A stretch of DNA of 50,075 nt from an uncultured Gemmatimonadota bacterium. Its GTDB lineage: Bacteria > Gemmatimonadota > Gemmatimonadetes > Longimicrobiales > Longimicrobiaceae. The notes under the pieces were generated by a model. That model made no database searches, was not told where the DNA came from, and saw only the letters and a program-made list of their open reading frames with translations. Location of the stretch: NCBI GenBank assembly GCA_902805735.1, contig CADCTW010000066.1:1-50075 (forward strand). The letters run 5' to 3'. Made by a program: the position numbers and the translations under genes. Of this stretch, positions 1-8,600 are shown one piece after another; positions within the stretch are counted from its first letter, which is position 1, and each line of letters begins with the position of its first letter.

Positions 1-817
1 GGGCGGCGGCGGCCGCCGCGCGGGGCGCGGGCGAGTGCGCGGCGTCCACGTGCGTCGCCAGGAGGTGGGAGATGGCCGCGGCCGCCGCGGCGGCGTCCGC
101 CCCGCGCGCCGCCACAGTCACCGTGTCGCCGCCGGCCACGTCCAGCGCCATGATGGACACCACGCTGCGCGCGTTGGCTTCACGGCCCTCCCTGAGGATT
201 CGCACGTCCGCCGTGAAGCGCCGCGCCGCCGCCGCGATCACCGCCGCGGGCCGCGCGTGCAGGCCGGTCTGCGCGGCCACCGCCACCGGAGGGGTGGTCA
301 CCGTCTCACCGCCCGCCACGGCCCCCGCCGCGGCTTCCTTCAGCTCCACCACCAGCAGCACGTCGCGCCCCGCCGCCACCACGCCGGCGCGGGGGCGGAG
401 CGCCGCCACGCCGTCCATGCTGGAGATCAGGACCTCGGTGAGCAGGCTGCGCGCCCGCCGCGCCACCACGTCCGCGTCGAAGCGGAGGAGGGGATCGCCC
501 GCGCGCACCTCGTCGCCCTCCCGCACGAGCGGGTGGAAGCCCTCGCCGGCCAGCGCCACCGTGTCCAGCCCCACGTGGATGACGATCTCCAGCCCGGCGG
601 CGTCCAGCGTCACCGCGTGCCCTGCCCGGTGCACAAGCCGCACGCGCGCGTCGCACGGCGCCACCACCACGTCGCCCAGCGGGTCGATGGCGACCCCGTC
701 GCCCACCAGCCGCTCCGCGAACACCGCATCGGGAACGTCGTCCAGCGGCACCACCACCCCCGAAACGGGCGCGAGCAGCGTGAGCGTGGAGCCCTCCGGC
801 AGGATGGTCGTCTGCAT
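1..817 (-). CDS. PTS multiphosphoryl transfer protein, EIIA(Glc)-HPr(-EI), NagF-like (3' end cut by window)
   Basis: Translating the minus strand from the ATG at 817 gives an open frame that runs off the left edge (272 residues visible). Residues about 1-145 look like a glucose-type EIIA domain: GDGVAIDP is present and the phospho-acceptor motif HVGLDTV starts at His81, with a second His near residue 67. Residues about 165-250 are an HPr domain, with GLHARPAA (active His177) and a Ser near 208 in the position of the regulatory HPr serine. In the family an EI domain normally follows, giving a soluble protein that passes phosphate from PEP to a sugar permease; NagF for N-acetylglucosamine has this order. 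The EI part and any EIIC gene lie outside the window. The end of the visible part is Ala-rich, probably a linker. Domain identity is fairly sure; the substrate is inferred. Confidence 0.88.
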   Translation of the reverse strand, partial: MQTTILPEGSTLTLLAPVSGVVVPLDDVPDAVFAERLVGDGVAIDPLGDVVVAPCDARVRLVHRAGHAVTLDAAGLEIVIHVGLDTVALAGEGFHPLVREGDEVRAGDPLLRFDADVVARRARSLLTEVLISSMDGVAALRPRAGVVAAGRDVLLVVELKEAAAGAVAGGETVTTPPVAVAAQTGLHARPAAVIAAAARRFTADVRILREGREANARSVVSIMALDVAGGDTVTVAARGADAAAAAAAISHLLATHVDAAHSPAPRAAAAAA

Positions 818-916
818 CTACGCGCCCCGCGGGGTGGATGGGTTGCTTTCGGAGGAGATCATTACGACCGTGGGTTCATGCGAGGTATAGTGCCGACAAC
901 ATCAACCAGGTTCATC

Positions 917-944
917 GTAGGGGTGCGATTCATCGCGCCCCTAC
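917..944. repeat. 12-bp-stem hairpin with TTCA loop
   Basis: GTAGGGGTGCGA and TCGCGCCCCTAC face each other across a four-base loop (one G-T pair in RNA). It sits about 100 bp upstream of the PTS gene start and just before the tandem repeats. It has no T-run, so it is not a clear terminator; it resembles a dispersed palindromic repeat. Confidence 0.6.
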
Positions 945-970
945 ACGGTTGGTTCTTCTGGCCCGCTCCA

Positions 971-2016
971 GGAGCGAATGAATTCGCCGCTGGAAAGACG
1001 CGAAGTCCGCCTCCGCGGACTGCATCCGCGGGCCTCTCCACGACAGTGCCCGCAGGGGGACTTCGCGTGTTCCCAGCGGCGAATTCATTCGCTCGCGCCG
1101 CGGCGGCGCCCAATCTTCTTGGTTCTTCCGGATTCGCGAATCGGGTTCCCGGCAATCCGGCTCACGCGTAGCCGCGGAGAGGGCCGTACCTGCCCCAGGA
1201 GCGAATGAATTCGCCGCTGGAATGACACGAAGTCCGCCTCCGCGGACTGCATCCGCAGGCTTCTCCACGACAGTCCCCGCAGGGGGACTTCGCGTGTTCC
1301 CAGCGGCGAATTCATTCGCTCGCGGCGCGGCGGCGGCGCGGCGGCGCCCCCTCTTTTGGTTCTTCCGGATTCCGAACCGGATTCTCGGTGATCGGGCTTG
1401 CGCAGCCGCGGAGAGGGCCCGCTCCAGGAGCGAATGAATTCGCCGCTGGAACGACACGAAGTCCGCCTCCGCGGATTGCATCCGCAGGCTTCTCCACGAC
1501 AGTCCCCGCAGGGGGACTTTGCGTGTTCCCAGCGGCGAATTCATTCGCTCGCGCCGCGGCGGCGCCGCGGCGGCGCCCCCTCTTTTGGTTCTTCCGGATT
1601 TCGAACCGGATTCTCGGTGATCGGGCTTGCGCAGCCGCGGAGAGGGCCCGCTCCAGGAGCGAATGAATTCGCCGCTGGAACGACGCGAAGTCCGCCTCCG
1701 CGGACTGCATCCGCAGGCTTCTCCACGACAGTCCCCGCAGGGGGACTTCGCGTGTTCCCAGCGGCGAATTCATTCGCTCGCGCCGCGGCGGCGGCGCGGC
1801 GGCGCCCCCTCTTTTGGTTCTTCCGGATTCGCGAATCGGGTTCCCGGCAATCCGGCTCACGCGTAGCCGCGGAGAGGGCCGTACCTGCCCCAGGAGCGAA
1901 TGAATTCGCCGCTGGAAAGACGCGAAGTCCGCCTCCGCGGACTGCATCCGCAGGCCTCTCCACGACAGTCCCCGCAGGGGGACTTCGCGTGTTCCCAGCG
2001 GCGAATTCATTCGCTC
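971..2016. repeat. Tandem array of five REPIN-like palindromic units
   Basis: Five units begin near 971, 1198, 1428, 1657 and 1893, a period of about 229-237 bp. Each unit opens with GCGAATGAATTCGCCGCTGG and closes about 125 bp later with its reverse complement, CCAGCGGCGAATTCATTCGC. The inner inverted parts carry GCGAAGTCCGC and the matching GGGGGACTTCGCG. Units are separated by about 105 bp that include GGTTCTTCCGGATT and GCCGCGGAGAGGGCC. Two spacer versions occur: A between units 1-2 and 4-5, B between 2-3 and 3-4. The array lies between the MFS gene's stop and the PTS gene's start, so it would be transcribed as a 3' extension of the starch operon. The open frames crossing it are Arg/Ala-rich translations of the palindromes and are not treated as genes. 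Confidence 0.93.
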
Positions 2017-2053
2017 GCGGCGCGGCGGCAGCGCCCGGAGCCGATGGGAACCG

Positions 2054-3472
2054 TCAGGCGCCGTCGCCGGGGCCGGTGCTCGGGACGGGCTGGGCGGAGC
2101 CCTGGACGGAGAAGGGCTCGCTCTCGTCCGCGTCGATCACGGCACGCGTCGCAACCGGGGCGTCGGCAACGTCGCGTACCAGGCCCACGCACCCGGCCGC
2201 CACCAGCAGGCTGACCCCGCCCAGCATCACCATGTACAGCGAAGCATCCGGGTTGTCCGGGCCGAACATCGCGCGGATCAGGGGGCCGAAGGTCAGCGAC
2301 GCCACGATCTCCGGGATGACGATGAAGAAGTTGAAGACACCCATGTACAGCCCCATCCGCGCCGCCGGGAGCGCCCCGGAAAGGATGGCGTACGGCATGG
2401 AAAGGATCGACGCCCACGCGATCCCCACCCCCACCATGCTCAGCAGGAGGAGGTACGGGTTGTGGATCAGGTACACGCTCAGCAGCCCCGCCGCGCCGCA
2501 CACCAGCGCCAGCGCGTGCGTCGTCTTGCGGCTGGTGGCGGCCGCCAGCTTGGGCAGCGCGAAGGCCACCAGGAAGCAGGTGATGGAATAGAAGGCGAAG
2601 GCGAAGCCCCCCCACTCGATCCCCTGCGTGTAGCGCTCGGACTGCGGATCGGTGGCGCCGAAGACGTGGCGCGCCACCGTGGGGACGAAAAAGAGCCACA
2701 TGCAGAAGAGGCCCAGCCAGGTGAACACCTGCACCACGGCGAGCTGCTTCATGGTCGCGGGCATGTCGCGGATGGCCCCGCCGATCTCGCTGAACAGCGT
2801 CCCGATCCCGCTCCGGCTCCGCTCCCGCTCGAACGCCTCCGGGTCCTCCGGGGGGAGCTCCGTGGTGGTGACCACCGTCCACAGCACCGACAGGAAGAAG
2901 ACCACCGCGCCCACCTGGAACGAGTACTTCACCGACAGGGGGATGCCGCTGGGCGTGCTCCCCGTCACCCCCATCCAGCTGAAGAAGAAGGGGAGGGCGT
3001 TGGCGAAGCTGGCGCCCACCCCGATGAAGAACGACTGCATGGCGAAGCCGGCCGTGCGCTGGCTCACGTTCAGCTTGTCCGCCACGAAGGCGCGGAACGG
3101 CTCCATCGAGATGTTGATGCTGGCGTCCAGGATCCAGAGCAGCCCCGCCGCCATCCAGAGGGCGCTGGAGGTGGGCATGAAGAAGAGGGCGATGGAGGCC
3201 AGGATGGCGCCCACCAGGAAGTAGGGCCGCCGCCGCCCCAGCCGCCCCCAGGTGCGGTCGCTCATCGCGCCCACGATGGGCTGCACCAGGAGCCCCGTGA
3301 CCGGCGCCGCCAGCCACAGCAGCGGCACCTCGTCCGGCCGCGCGCCCAGCCGCTCGTACACGGCCGACATGTTGGCGAGCTGAAGCCCCCAGCCGAACTG
3401 GATGCCCAGGAAGCCGAAGCTCATGTTGAACATCTGCCAGAAGCTCAGGCGCGGTTTCTCGGTCACGATCAC
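2054..3472 (-). CDS. MFS sugar transporter, SLC45/MalY-like
   Basis: A 472-residue polytopic protein of the major facilitator superfamily with about twelve hydrophobic segments. The loop after helix 2 carries [14 protein letters not shown], the RxGRRR signature of the sucrose/maltose symporter branch (SLC45, Caulobacter MalY type). It should import maltose or short maltodextrins from the periplasm with protons. It is last in the starch operon, 45 bp after the GH13 gene, which fits uptake of that enzyme's products. The start is GTG at 3472 (a second GTG follows at 3466) with only a weak Shine-Dalgarno. After the stop comes the palindromic array. Family assignment is strong; the substrate is inferred from neighbours. 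Confidence 0.88.
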   Translation of the reverse strand: MIVTEKPRLSFWQMFNMSFGFLGIQFGWGLQLANMSAVYERLGARPDEVPLLWLAAPVTGLLVQPIVGAMSDRTWGRLGRRRPYFLVGAILASIALFFMPTSSALWMAAGLLWILDASINISMEPFRAFVADKLNVSQRTAGFAMQSFFIGVGASFANALPFFFSWMGVTGSTPSGIPLSVKYSFQVGAVVFFLSVLWTVVTTTELPPEDPEAFERERSRSGIGTLFSEIGGAIRDMPATMKQLAVVQVFTWLGLFCMWLFFVPTVARHVFGATDPQSERYTQGIEWGGFAFAFYSITCFLVAFALPKLAAATSRKTTHALALVCGAAGLLSVYLIHNPYLLLLSMVGVGIAWASILSMPYAILSGALPAARMGLYMGVFNFFIVIPEIVASLTFGPLIRAMFGPDNPDASLYMVMLGGVSLLVAAGCVGLVRDVADAPVATRAVIDADESEPFSVQGSAQPVPSTGPGDGA

Positions 3473-3517
3473 CTCGGTGTGGCGGAAAGGGGCGCCGGGC
3501 AGGGCCCGGCGGGCGCG

Positions 3518-5134
3518 TCAGCGCTGCGCGGCCAGCTCCAGGATGCGAACCTCCATGGGCGCCATGGCCCCCACCGGGGCGTAGCCGCGGATGCGGCCGT
3601 CCCCGCCCACCCGCAGCGGCGCCGTGGCGGGTGCGCCCAACAGCGCGGCCGGGGCGTAGCGCCCGGCGGGAAGGACGCGCTCGGCCGAGGAGAGCACCAC
3701 CCGCGGGAGCGCCGTGGTCCCCAGGTTGGCCACCACCAGCACGGTGCGGCCGCCGGCGCGGCGGAGGTACGCGGCCACCGCGTCCGTCCCCGCGTCCAGC
3801 GGCACCAGGTCGCCCGCGCCCAGCGCCGGGTTGGAGGTGCGCAGGTGGATCAGCGTGCGGTACAGGTTGAGGAGCGACCCCGGGTCCGCCTCCTGCACCT
3901 GCACGTTGGCCACGAGAGAATCGGGCTGCAGCGGCTCCCAGGGGAGGCCGCGGGTGAACCCGGCGTTGGGCTCGCGGGTCCACTGCATGGGGGTGCGCAG
4001 CCGCGGGTCCGGCTTGTCGCCCGTGATCCCGATCTCCTCGCCGTAGTATACGAAGGGGATCCCCGGCATGGTGAGCATCAGCGCGGCGGCCACGCGGGCG
4101 CGGGCGAAGTCGCCCCGCAGCTCGGTCATGGCGCGCGTCTGGTCGTGGTTGCGCAGGAACGGGGACCAGCGCTGGGCCGGCACGTCGCGCTGCAGGCGCG
4201 CGATGGCCGGGAAGAGCGCGCGCGACGAGCCCGTGCGCACGGCGTTGATCAGCGCGTCGGCCGCCTCGAAGGCGAAGTGCGAGTCCAGCTGGTCGGGGTA
4301 GTACGGGAGCATCGCCCCCGTGCTGTCCATCACCTCGCCCACCGTGAAGGCGTTGGGGGCGACCCGTCGCATGTACGCGCCGAACTCGCGCAGCACCTCG
4401 AAGGTGTTTCCGGCGTGCTTCATCTTCGCGCCTTCTTCGCCGATGTGCGCCACGGCGTCCAGCCGGAAGCCGTCCACCCCCAGCTCCTCGATCCAGAAGC
4501 GGGCGATCTTCTGCGCCTCGGCGCGCACGGCGGGGTTGCCGTAGTTGAGGTCCGGCATCTCGCGCACGAACAGCCCGAAGTAGTGCTCGTCGCGGTTGTA
4601 CGAACGGTGCCACACCTGCTGCCCCCACGGCCCCTTCACCGCGGGATCGGTGGGGGAGAACTGGTACCAGGCGCGGTAGGGCGAGTTGGGATCGACCAGC
4701 GCCTGCTTGAAGTACGGGTGGTCGCTGGAGCTGTGGTTGAGCACCAGGTCCACCAGCACGCGGATCCCGCGGCGGTGCGCCTCGGCCACCATGCGCTTGA
4801 AGTCGTCGTTGGTGCCGTAGTCGCGCTCCACGCGGTAGTAGTCCACCACGTCGTAGCCGTGGTAGCTGGGCGACTCGGCCACCGGCATCAGCCAGATGCA
4901 GTTGGCGCCCAGGTCCCCGCGCGTGGCGGGGTTGCCGTCGTTGATGTAGTCCAGCTTCCGCGTGAGCCCGTTGAGGTCGCCGATGCCGTCGCCGTCGCTG
5001 TCGAAGAACGAGCGGACGAACACCTCGTAGCAAACGGTGTTGCGGGACCACCAGGGACGGTTCGCCTCCTGCCCGTACGCCTCCGCCTGGAAACCGGCGA
5101 GGAGGGCACATACCACGGCGGCGCTGCGCTTCAT
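3518..5134 (-). CDS. Secreted GH13 alpha-amylase-family enzyme (alpha-glucosidase/amylase)
   Basis: A 538-residue glycoside hydrolase family 13 protein with an N-terminal signal peptide (about residues 1-22, ending AYGQ). A calcium-site-like DSDGDGIGDLNGL lies at 46-58. The conserved regions are DLVLNH (129-134), GFRLDAV with nucleophile Asp226, GEVMD with general acid Glu267, and RNHDQ with transition-state Asp331, so the active site looks intact. It probably cuts alpha-1,4-glucans or maltodextrins in the periplasm or outside the cell; trehalose-synthase-like activity cannot be excluded. The start has a good Shine-Dalgarno (CAGGAG, about 8 nt upstream). It lies 112 bp after the esterase gene. 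Confidence 0.93.
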   Translation of the reverse strand: MKRSAAVVCALLAGFQAEAYGQEANRPWWSRNTVCYEVFVRSFFDSDGDGIGDLNGLTRKLDYINDGNPATRGDLGANCIWLMPVAESPSYHGYDVVDYYRVERDYGTNDDFKRMVAEAHRRGIRVLVDLVLNHSSSDHPYFKQALVDPNSPYRAWYQFSPTDPAVKGPWGQQVWHRSYNRDEHYFGLFVREMPDLNYGNPAVRAEAQKIARFWIEELGVDGFRLDAVAHIGEEGAKMKHAGNTFEVLREFGAYMRRVAPNAFTVGEVMDSTGAMLPYYPDQLDSHFAFEAADALINAVRTGSSRALFPAIARLQRDVPAQRWSPFLRNHDQTRAMTELRGDFARARVAAALMLTMPGIPFVYYGEEIGITGDKPDPRLRTPMQWTREPNAGFTRGLPWEPLQPDSLVANVQVQEADPGSLLNLYRTLIHLRTSNPALGAGDLVPLDAGTDAVAAYLRRAGGRTVLVVANLGTTALPRVVLSSAERVLPAGRYAPAALLGAPATAPLRVGGDGRIRGYAPVGAMAPMEVRILELAAQR

Positions 5135-5246
5135 CGTGTGGATCTCCTGTGGGGGCGCGGTTGGCCGCGCCCGTGCTTGCCCGGCCGGGAGCCGCCGGGG
5201 TCGTTGGTGCGGGGAGGGTGAACCGCGCCCCCGCCCGCCGCGCGGC

Positions 5247-6446
5247 TCAGGGGCGCGGCGCGCCGGCGAAGAGCCAGCGGTACGCGTCCGGGAACTCGCG
5301 CCGCCAGAACCATTCGGCGTGGGTACCGTCGGGGCGGATGGCGGCGCTCACCTCGTTGCGGCCGCGGAAGCCGGAGGCGGCCAGCGTCTCCAGCATCCGC
5401 TCCTGGTCGCGCACGTACACCTCCGGCTGGTCGCCCTCGCGGCCGCCGGTGGCGAAGTACACGCGCGACCCGGCGCGGCGCGGGTCGGCGGCCGCCGCGT
5501 AGGGGAAGATGGCGGGCGCGAACCAGAGCGCCGGCGAAAAGACGCCCACGCGCCCGAACACTTCCGGGTACTTGAGCCCCGCGTACAGCGAGATCAGCCC
5601 GCCCATGCTGGAGCCCATGATCCCCGTGCTCCCGGCCCCGGGGCGGGTGCGGAAGCGCCGGTCCACGTAGGGCTTCAGCGTGGTGGCCAGGAAATCCACG
5701 TACGCGTCGCCCTCGCCGCCGCCGTAGCGGGCGTTCTTCCAGGGGGAGTACTCGTCCAGCCGCTTTTGCCCCCCGTTGTCCACCCCCACCACGATGACGC
5801 CCGGGTCGCCCGCGGCGTGCAGGCTGTCCAGCGCCTCGTCCACCCCCCACTCGCCGGAAAAGGCGGTGGCCGCGTCGAAGAGGTTCTGCCCGTCGTGCAT
5901 GTACAGGACGGGGTAGCGCCGGTCCGTGGCCGCGTAGTCCGGGGGAAGGTAGATCCACACGCGCCGCGTGCGCCCGAGCTGCGGAACCGGGAAGGCGGTG
6001 TCCATCACCGCGACGCCGCGCGTGGCGGTGGAGGCGGGACGGGGGCGCGTGGCCGGGTCCACCCAGGCGGCCACGGCCGCGGCGTAGGTGGCGGCGCCGG
6101 ACGCCGGCACCACGAAGGCGCGGTTGGGAACGTCGCGCCGCGCCGAGTCGGCCTCGGCGGTGTCCCACGAGCCCAGGGTGAACTTGAACTCCACGGGCCC
6201 GCGCACCTCGCCGGGCAGGGTCAGGACGTACCCGCCGCCCTCCGCGCGCATCCGGTACCCGGGGGCGGCGGGGTTCCACCCGTTGAAGCCGCCCGCCACG
6301 TAGATGGAGGCGCCGGGCGGCGTCCCCGCCGGCACCTCCGTGAGCCGCAGGGTGAGCTGCGCGCCCGCGGGCGGCGCGGCCACCATGCAGCCCCCCAGGG
6401 CCAGGACCGAGGCGGCCTGGCGGAGCCGGCGGGAGCCGTGGTTCAC
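5247..6446 (-). CDS. Secreted esterase (EstD/Fes-like, PF00756) with N-terminal CBM48-like domain
   Basis: The GTG start at 6446 overlaps the stop of the GH97 gene as GTGA, giving 399 residues. The N-terminus is a signal peptide, either lipoprotein type (LGGC) or cleaved after AGAQ. Residues about 30-120 resemble the early-Ig/CBM48 fold (IYVAGGFNGWNP), seen in glycogen-binding modules and in enterochelin-esterase-type proteins. The rest is an alpha/beta-hydrolase esterase: YLPPDY, VLYMHDGQNLF, nucleophile Ser in GSSMGG, and a late His in DGTHAEWFW. It probably removes acyl groups from a carbohydrate or related ester in the periplasm. Its place between GH97 and GH13 ties it to starch use, though the substrate is unknown. 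Confidence 0.85.
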   Translation of the reverse strand: MNHGSRRLRQAASVLALGGCMVAAPPAGAQLTLRLTEVPAGTPPGASIYVAGGFNGWNPAAPGYRMRAEGGGYVLTLPGEVRGPVEFKFTLGSWDTAEADSARRDVPNRAFVVPASGAATYAAAVAAWVDPATRPRPASTATRGVAVMDTAFPVPQLGRTRRVWIYLPPDYAATDRRYPVLYMHDGQNLFDAATAFSGEWGVDEALDSLHAAGDPGVIVVGVDNGGQKRLDEYSPWKNARYGGGEGDAYVDFLATTLKPYVDRRFRTRPGAGSTGIMGSSMGGLISLYAGLKYPEVFGRVGVFSPALWFAPAIFPYAAAADPRRAGSRVYFATGGREGDQPEVYVRDQERMLETLAASGFRGRNEVSAAIRPDGTHAEWFWRREFPDAYRWLFAGAPRP

Positions 6447-8479
6447 CGCGCCGCGGGGCGGATGCGGATGGCCTGCCCCCCGCCCGGCGCCAGCACCATC
6501 CGCAGCCGCGACGTGGAGGTAACCTCCCGCCGGGTGATGGCCACCGGGAGCGGGTTGTCGCGCCAGTTGGCCCCGGGCCCGTCCGCGTAGACCTCGGCCA
6601 CGTAGCGCCGCCCCGGCGCCAGGAAGGCGAGCGGAACGTCGAAGTTGCGCCCCTCCTCGTCCGTGATGGCGCCCACGAACCAGTTCTCCTTCCCCCGCTC
6701 CCTGCGCGCGACCACCACGTAGTCGCCGATCTCCCCCTCCAGCACGCGCGTGGTGTCCCAGTCCACCGCCACGTCGCGGATGAACTGGAAGGCGGGCTGC
6801 CCCTGGTAGTTCTCCGGGAGGTCCGCCGCCATCTGCAGCGGGGAGTAGAGGACCACGTACAGGGCGAGCTGCTTGGCCAGCGTGGTGCGCGGGCGCGCCT
6901 CCTCGGGGGTGCGCGGCTTCCCCGTGGGGCGCTGGATCAGCAGGTCGAAGATGCCCGGGGTGAAGTCCATGGGCCCCGCCAGCATCCGCGTGAAGAAGAG
7001 GATCGTCTCGTGCTCCGGCGGGTTGCCCCCCTCGCCGCCCCACGCGTTGTACTCCATCCCCCGCGAAGCTTCGCGCGACATCATGTTGGGCCAGGTGCGC
7101 CGCTCGCCGGTGTCCTTGACCGGCTCGTGCACGTCCAGCGCGATCCCGTGGCGGGCCGCGGTCTCGATGACGCGCCGGTGGTGGCGCACCATGTACTGCG
7201 ACTGGTGCGCGTGCCCGTGCTCGGTGAGGTCGCCCACGTAGCCGGTCTTCACGGCGCTCACCCCCACCCGCTGGTACAGCGCCATCGCCGAGTCGAGCTG
7301 GCGCTCGTACGGCTCGATCATGGTGGCCGTCTCGTGGTGGCCGATCAGGGTGAGCCCCCGCTGGCGCGCGTACGCGGCCACGCCGGGGAGGTCGAAGTCG
7401 GGGTACGACTGCGTGAAGGAGAAGCGGGCCTTCCCCGTGTTGAACCAGTCGATCTCCCACCCCGTGTTCCACCCCTCCACCAGCGTGCCGCCCAGCCCGT
7501 TGGCCGCCGCGAAGTCCATGTAGCGCTTCACGTTGGCGGTGGTGGCGCCGTGCCTGGGCCCCGGTCCCCACGTTTCCGTGCCGATGTGCATCCCCCACCA
7601 CACGCCGTTGTACTTCATGGGCCGGATCCAGCGGGTGTCCGCGATCTGGCTGGGCGGGTTGAGCTTGAGGGTGAGCACCGAGGGGGCGAGGTCCTCCACC
7701 CGGTCGGCCAGCTGCACGGTGCGCCACGGCGTCACGAAGGGGGCGCGCCCGCGCACCGCCACGCCGTCCGCCCAGCGGGCCAGGGTGGAGCGCAGGGTGC
7801 GGCCGCCGGTGTTGGCCAGGTACATCCCCGCGTAGTCCACCAGGTTGGCCTCGTGGATCACCACCTGCACCCCGCCGCTGGTCTGCAGCGTCAGCGGGGT
7901 GTGCACCGTGTCCAGCCGGCTCAGGGGGCCTGAGGAGTACAGGATCTCCTGCCGGTCCGGCTCCGGCCGGTTGGCGGGGATCCACCAGGCGCGGGCATTG
8001 TCCGCCAGGGCGAACTCGGTGAGCTCGTCCATCATCTCGAAATCGCGGAAGCCGGCGCTGTCGGCCACCTCGTAGCGGAAGCCGATCCCGTCCTGGAAGG
8101 CGCGGAACACGACGGCGAAGCGGCGGTTGGGGGCGCGCCCCTCGGCCACCTGCACGCGCAGCTCGTTGTGGTGGTCGCGCACGCGGGCCACCTCGCCCCA
8201 GGGCTGCGTCCACGTCACGTCCGCCGAGTCGCGGCGGGTGCCGGTGATGCGCAGGGCGGAGCGCAGCGAATCGCCGCCGCGGAAGGCGAAGCCCAGCCGC
8301 GAGGGGAGGAGCACGGGCTTGCCGTCGCGCCGCACGCTGTAGAACACGCCCCCGTCGCGGGCCGTCACCGTCACCACGTTGCGCCCGTCGGGCGAGGCCA
8401 CGCGCACCTCGTCCTGCGCCGCCGCCGGGCTCGCCGCCAGGATCGCGCCGAGCACCAGGGACCGGAACCGTCGCTCCAT
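6443..8479 (-). CDS. GH97 alpha-glucosidase, SusB-like
   Basis: A 678-residue protein; the ATG at 8479 is chosen because the upstream in-frame part is repeat sequence, and it has AGAGGAGAAG upstream and a clear signal peptide (ending SPAAAQ). The sequence follows the GH97 plan: an N-terminal super-sandwich (about 25-290), a TIM barrel with WWGMHIGTETWGPG and VKTGYVGDLTEHGHAHQ, then HEPVKDTGERRTWPNMMSRE and GMEYNAWGG, and NPPEHETILFFTRMLAGP, ending in a beta-sandwich. The Glu residues in HEPVK, MSRE, GMEY and PPEH match those binding calcium and acting in the inverting SusB group. It releases glucose from maltooligosaccharides in the periplasm. It overlaps the next gene by 4 bp. Confidence 0.93.
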   Translation of the reverse strand: MERRFRSLVLGAILAASPAAAQDEVRVASPDGRNVVTVTARDGGVFYSVRRDGKPVLLPSRLGFAFRGGDSLRSALRITGTRRDSADVTWTQPWGEVARVRDHHNELRVQVAEGRAPNRRFAVVFRAFQDGIGFRYEVADSAGFRDFEMMDELTEFALADNARAWWIPANRPEPDRQEILYSSGPLSRLDTVHTPLTLQTSGGVQVVIHEANLVDYAGMYLANTGGRTLRSTLARWADGVAVRGRAPFVTPWRTVQLADRVEDLAPSVLTLKLNPPSQIADTRWIRPMKYNGVWWGMHIGTETWGPGPRHGATTANVKRYMDFAAANGLGGTLVEGWNTGWEIDWFNTGKARFSFTQSYPDFDLPGVAAYARQRGLTLIGHHETATMIEPYERQLDSAMALYQRVGVSAVKTGYVGDLTEHGHAHQSQYMVRHHRRVIETAARHGIALDVHEPVKDTGERRTWPNMMSREASRGMEYNAWGGEGGNPPEHETILFFTRMLAGPMDFTPGIFDLLIQRPTGKPRTPEEARPRTTLAKQLALYVVLYSPLQMAADLPENYQGQPAFQFIRDVAVDWDTTRVLEGEIGDYVVVARRERGKENWFVGAITDEEGRNFDVPLAFLAPGRRYVAEVYADGPGANWRDNPLPVAITRREVTSTSRLRMVLAPGGGQAIRIRPAAR

Positions 8480-8520
8480 CTCTCTTCTCCTCTGCACGGT
8501 CGGAAAGTGCGGTTCCGCAC

Positions 8521-8570
8521 GGAGACACAGAGGAAACGGAAGGCCTTCCGCCGTCTCGCTCTGTGTCTCC
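8521..8570. repeat. Diverged CACAGAG-family hairpin
   Basis: GGAGACACAGAG and CTCTGTGTCTCC form 12-bp arms around an inner GGAAGGCCTTCC palindrome. It lies between susD and the GH97 gene and may act as an intra-operon processing or attenuation hairpin. Confidence 0.7.
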
Positions 8571-8600
8571 ATGCGGCGTGCTACAATGTACCGCCCCGGC

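Noticed and set aside
930..2010. Several overlapping Arg/Ala/Ser-rich open frames on both strands across the palindromic array
   Set aside because: They are translations of the repeats (recurring MNSPLE, RRIHSL motifs on both strands), lack domains, and repeat with the unit period.
2462..5221. Very long plus-strand open frame opposite the MFS and GH13 genes
   Set aside because: High-GC antisense frame without domains; the minus strand encodes clear transporter and GH13 motifs.
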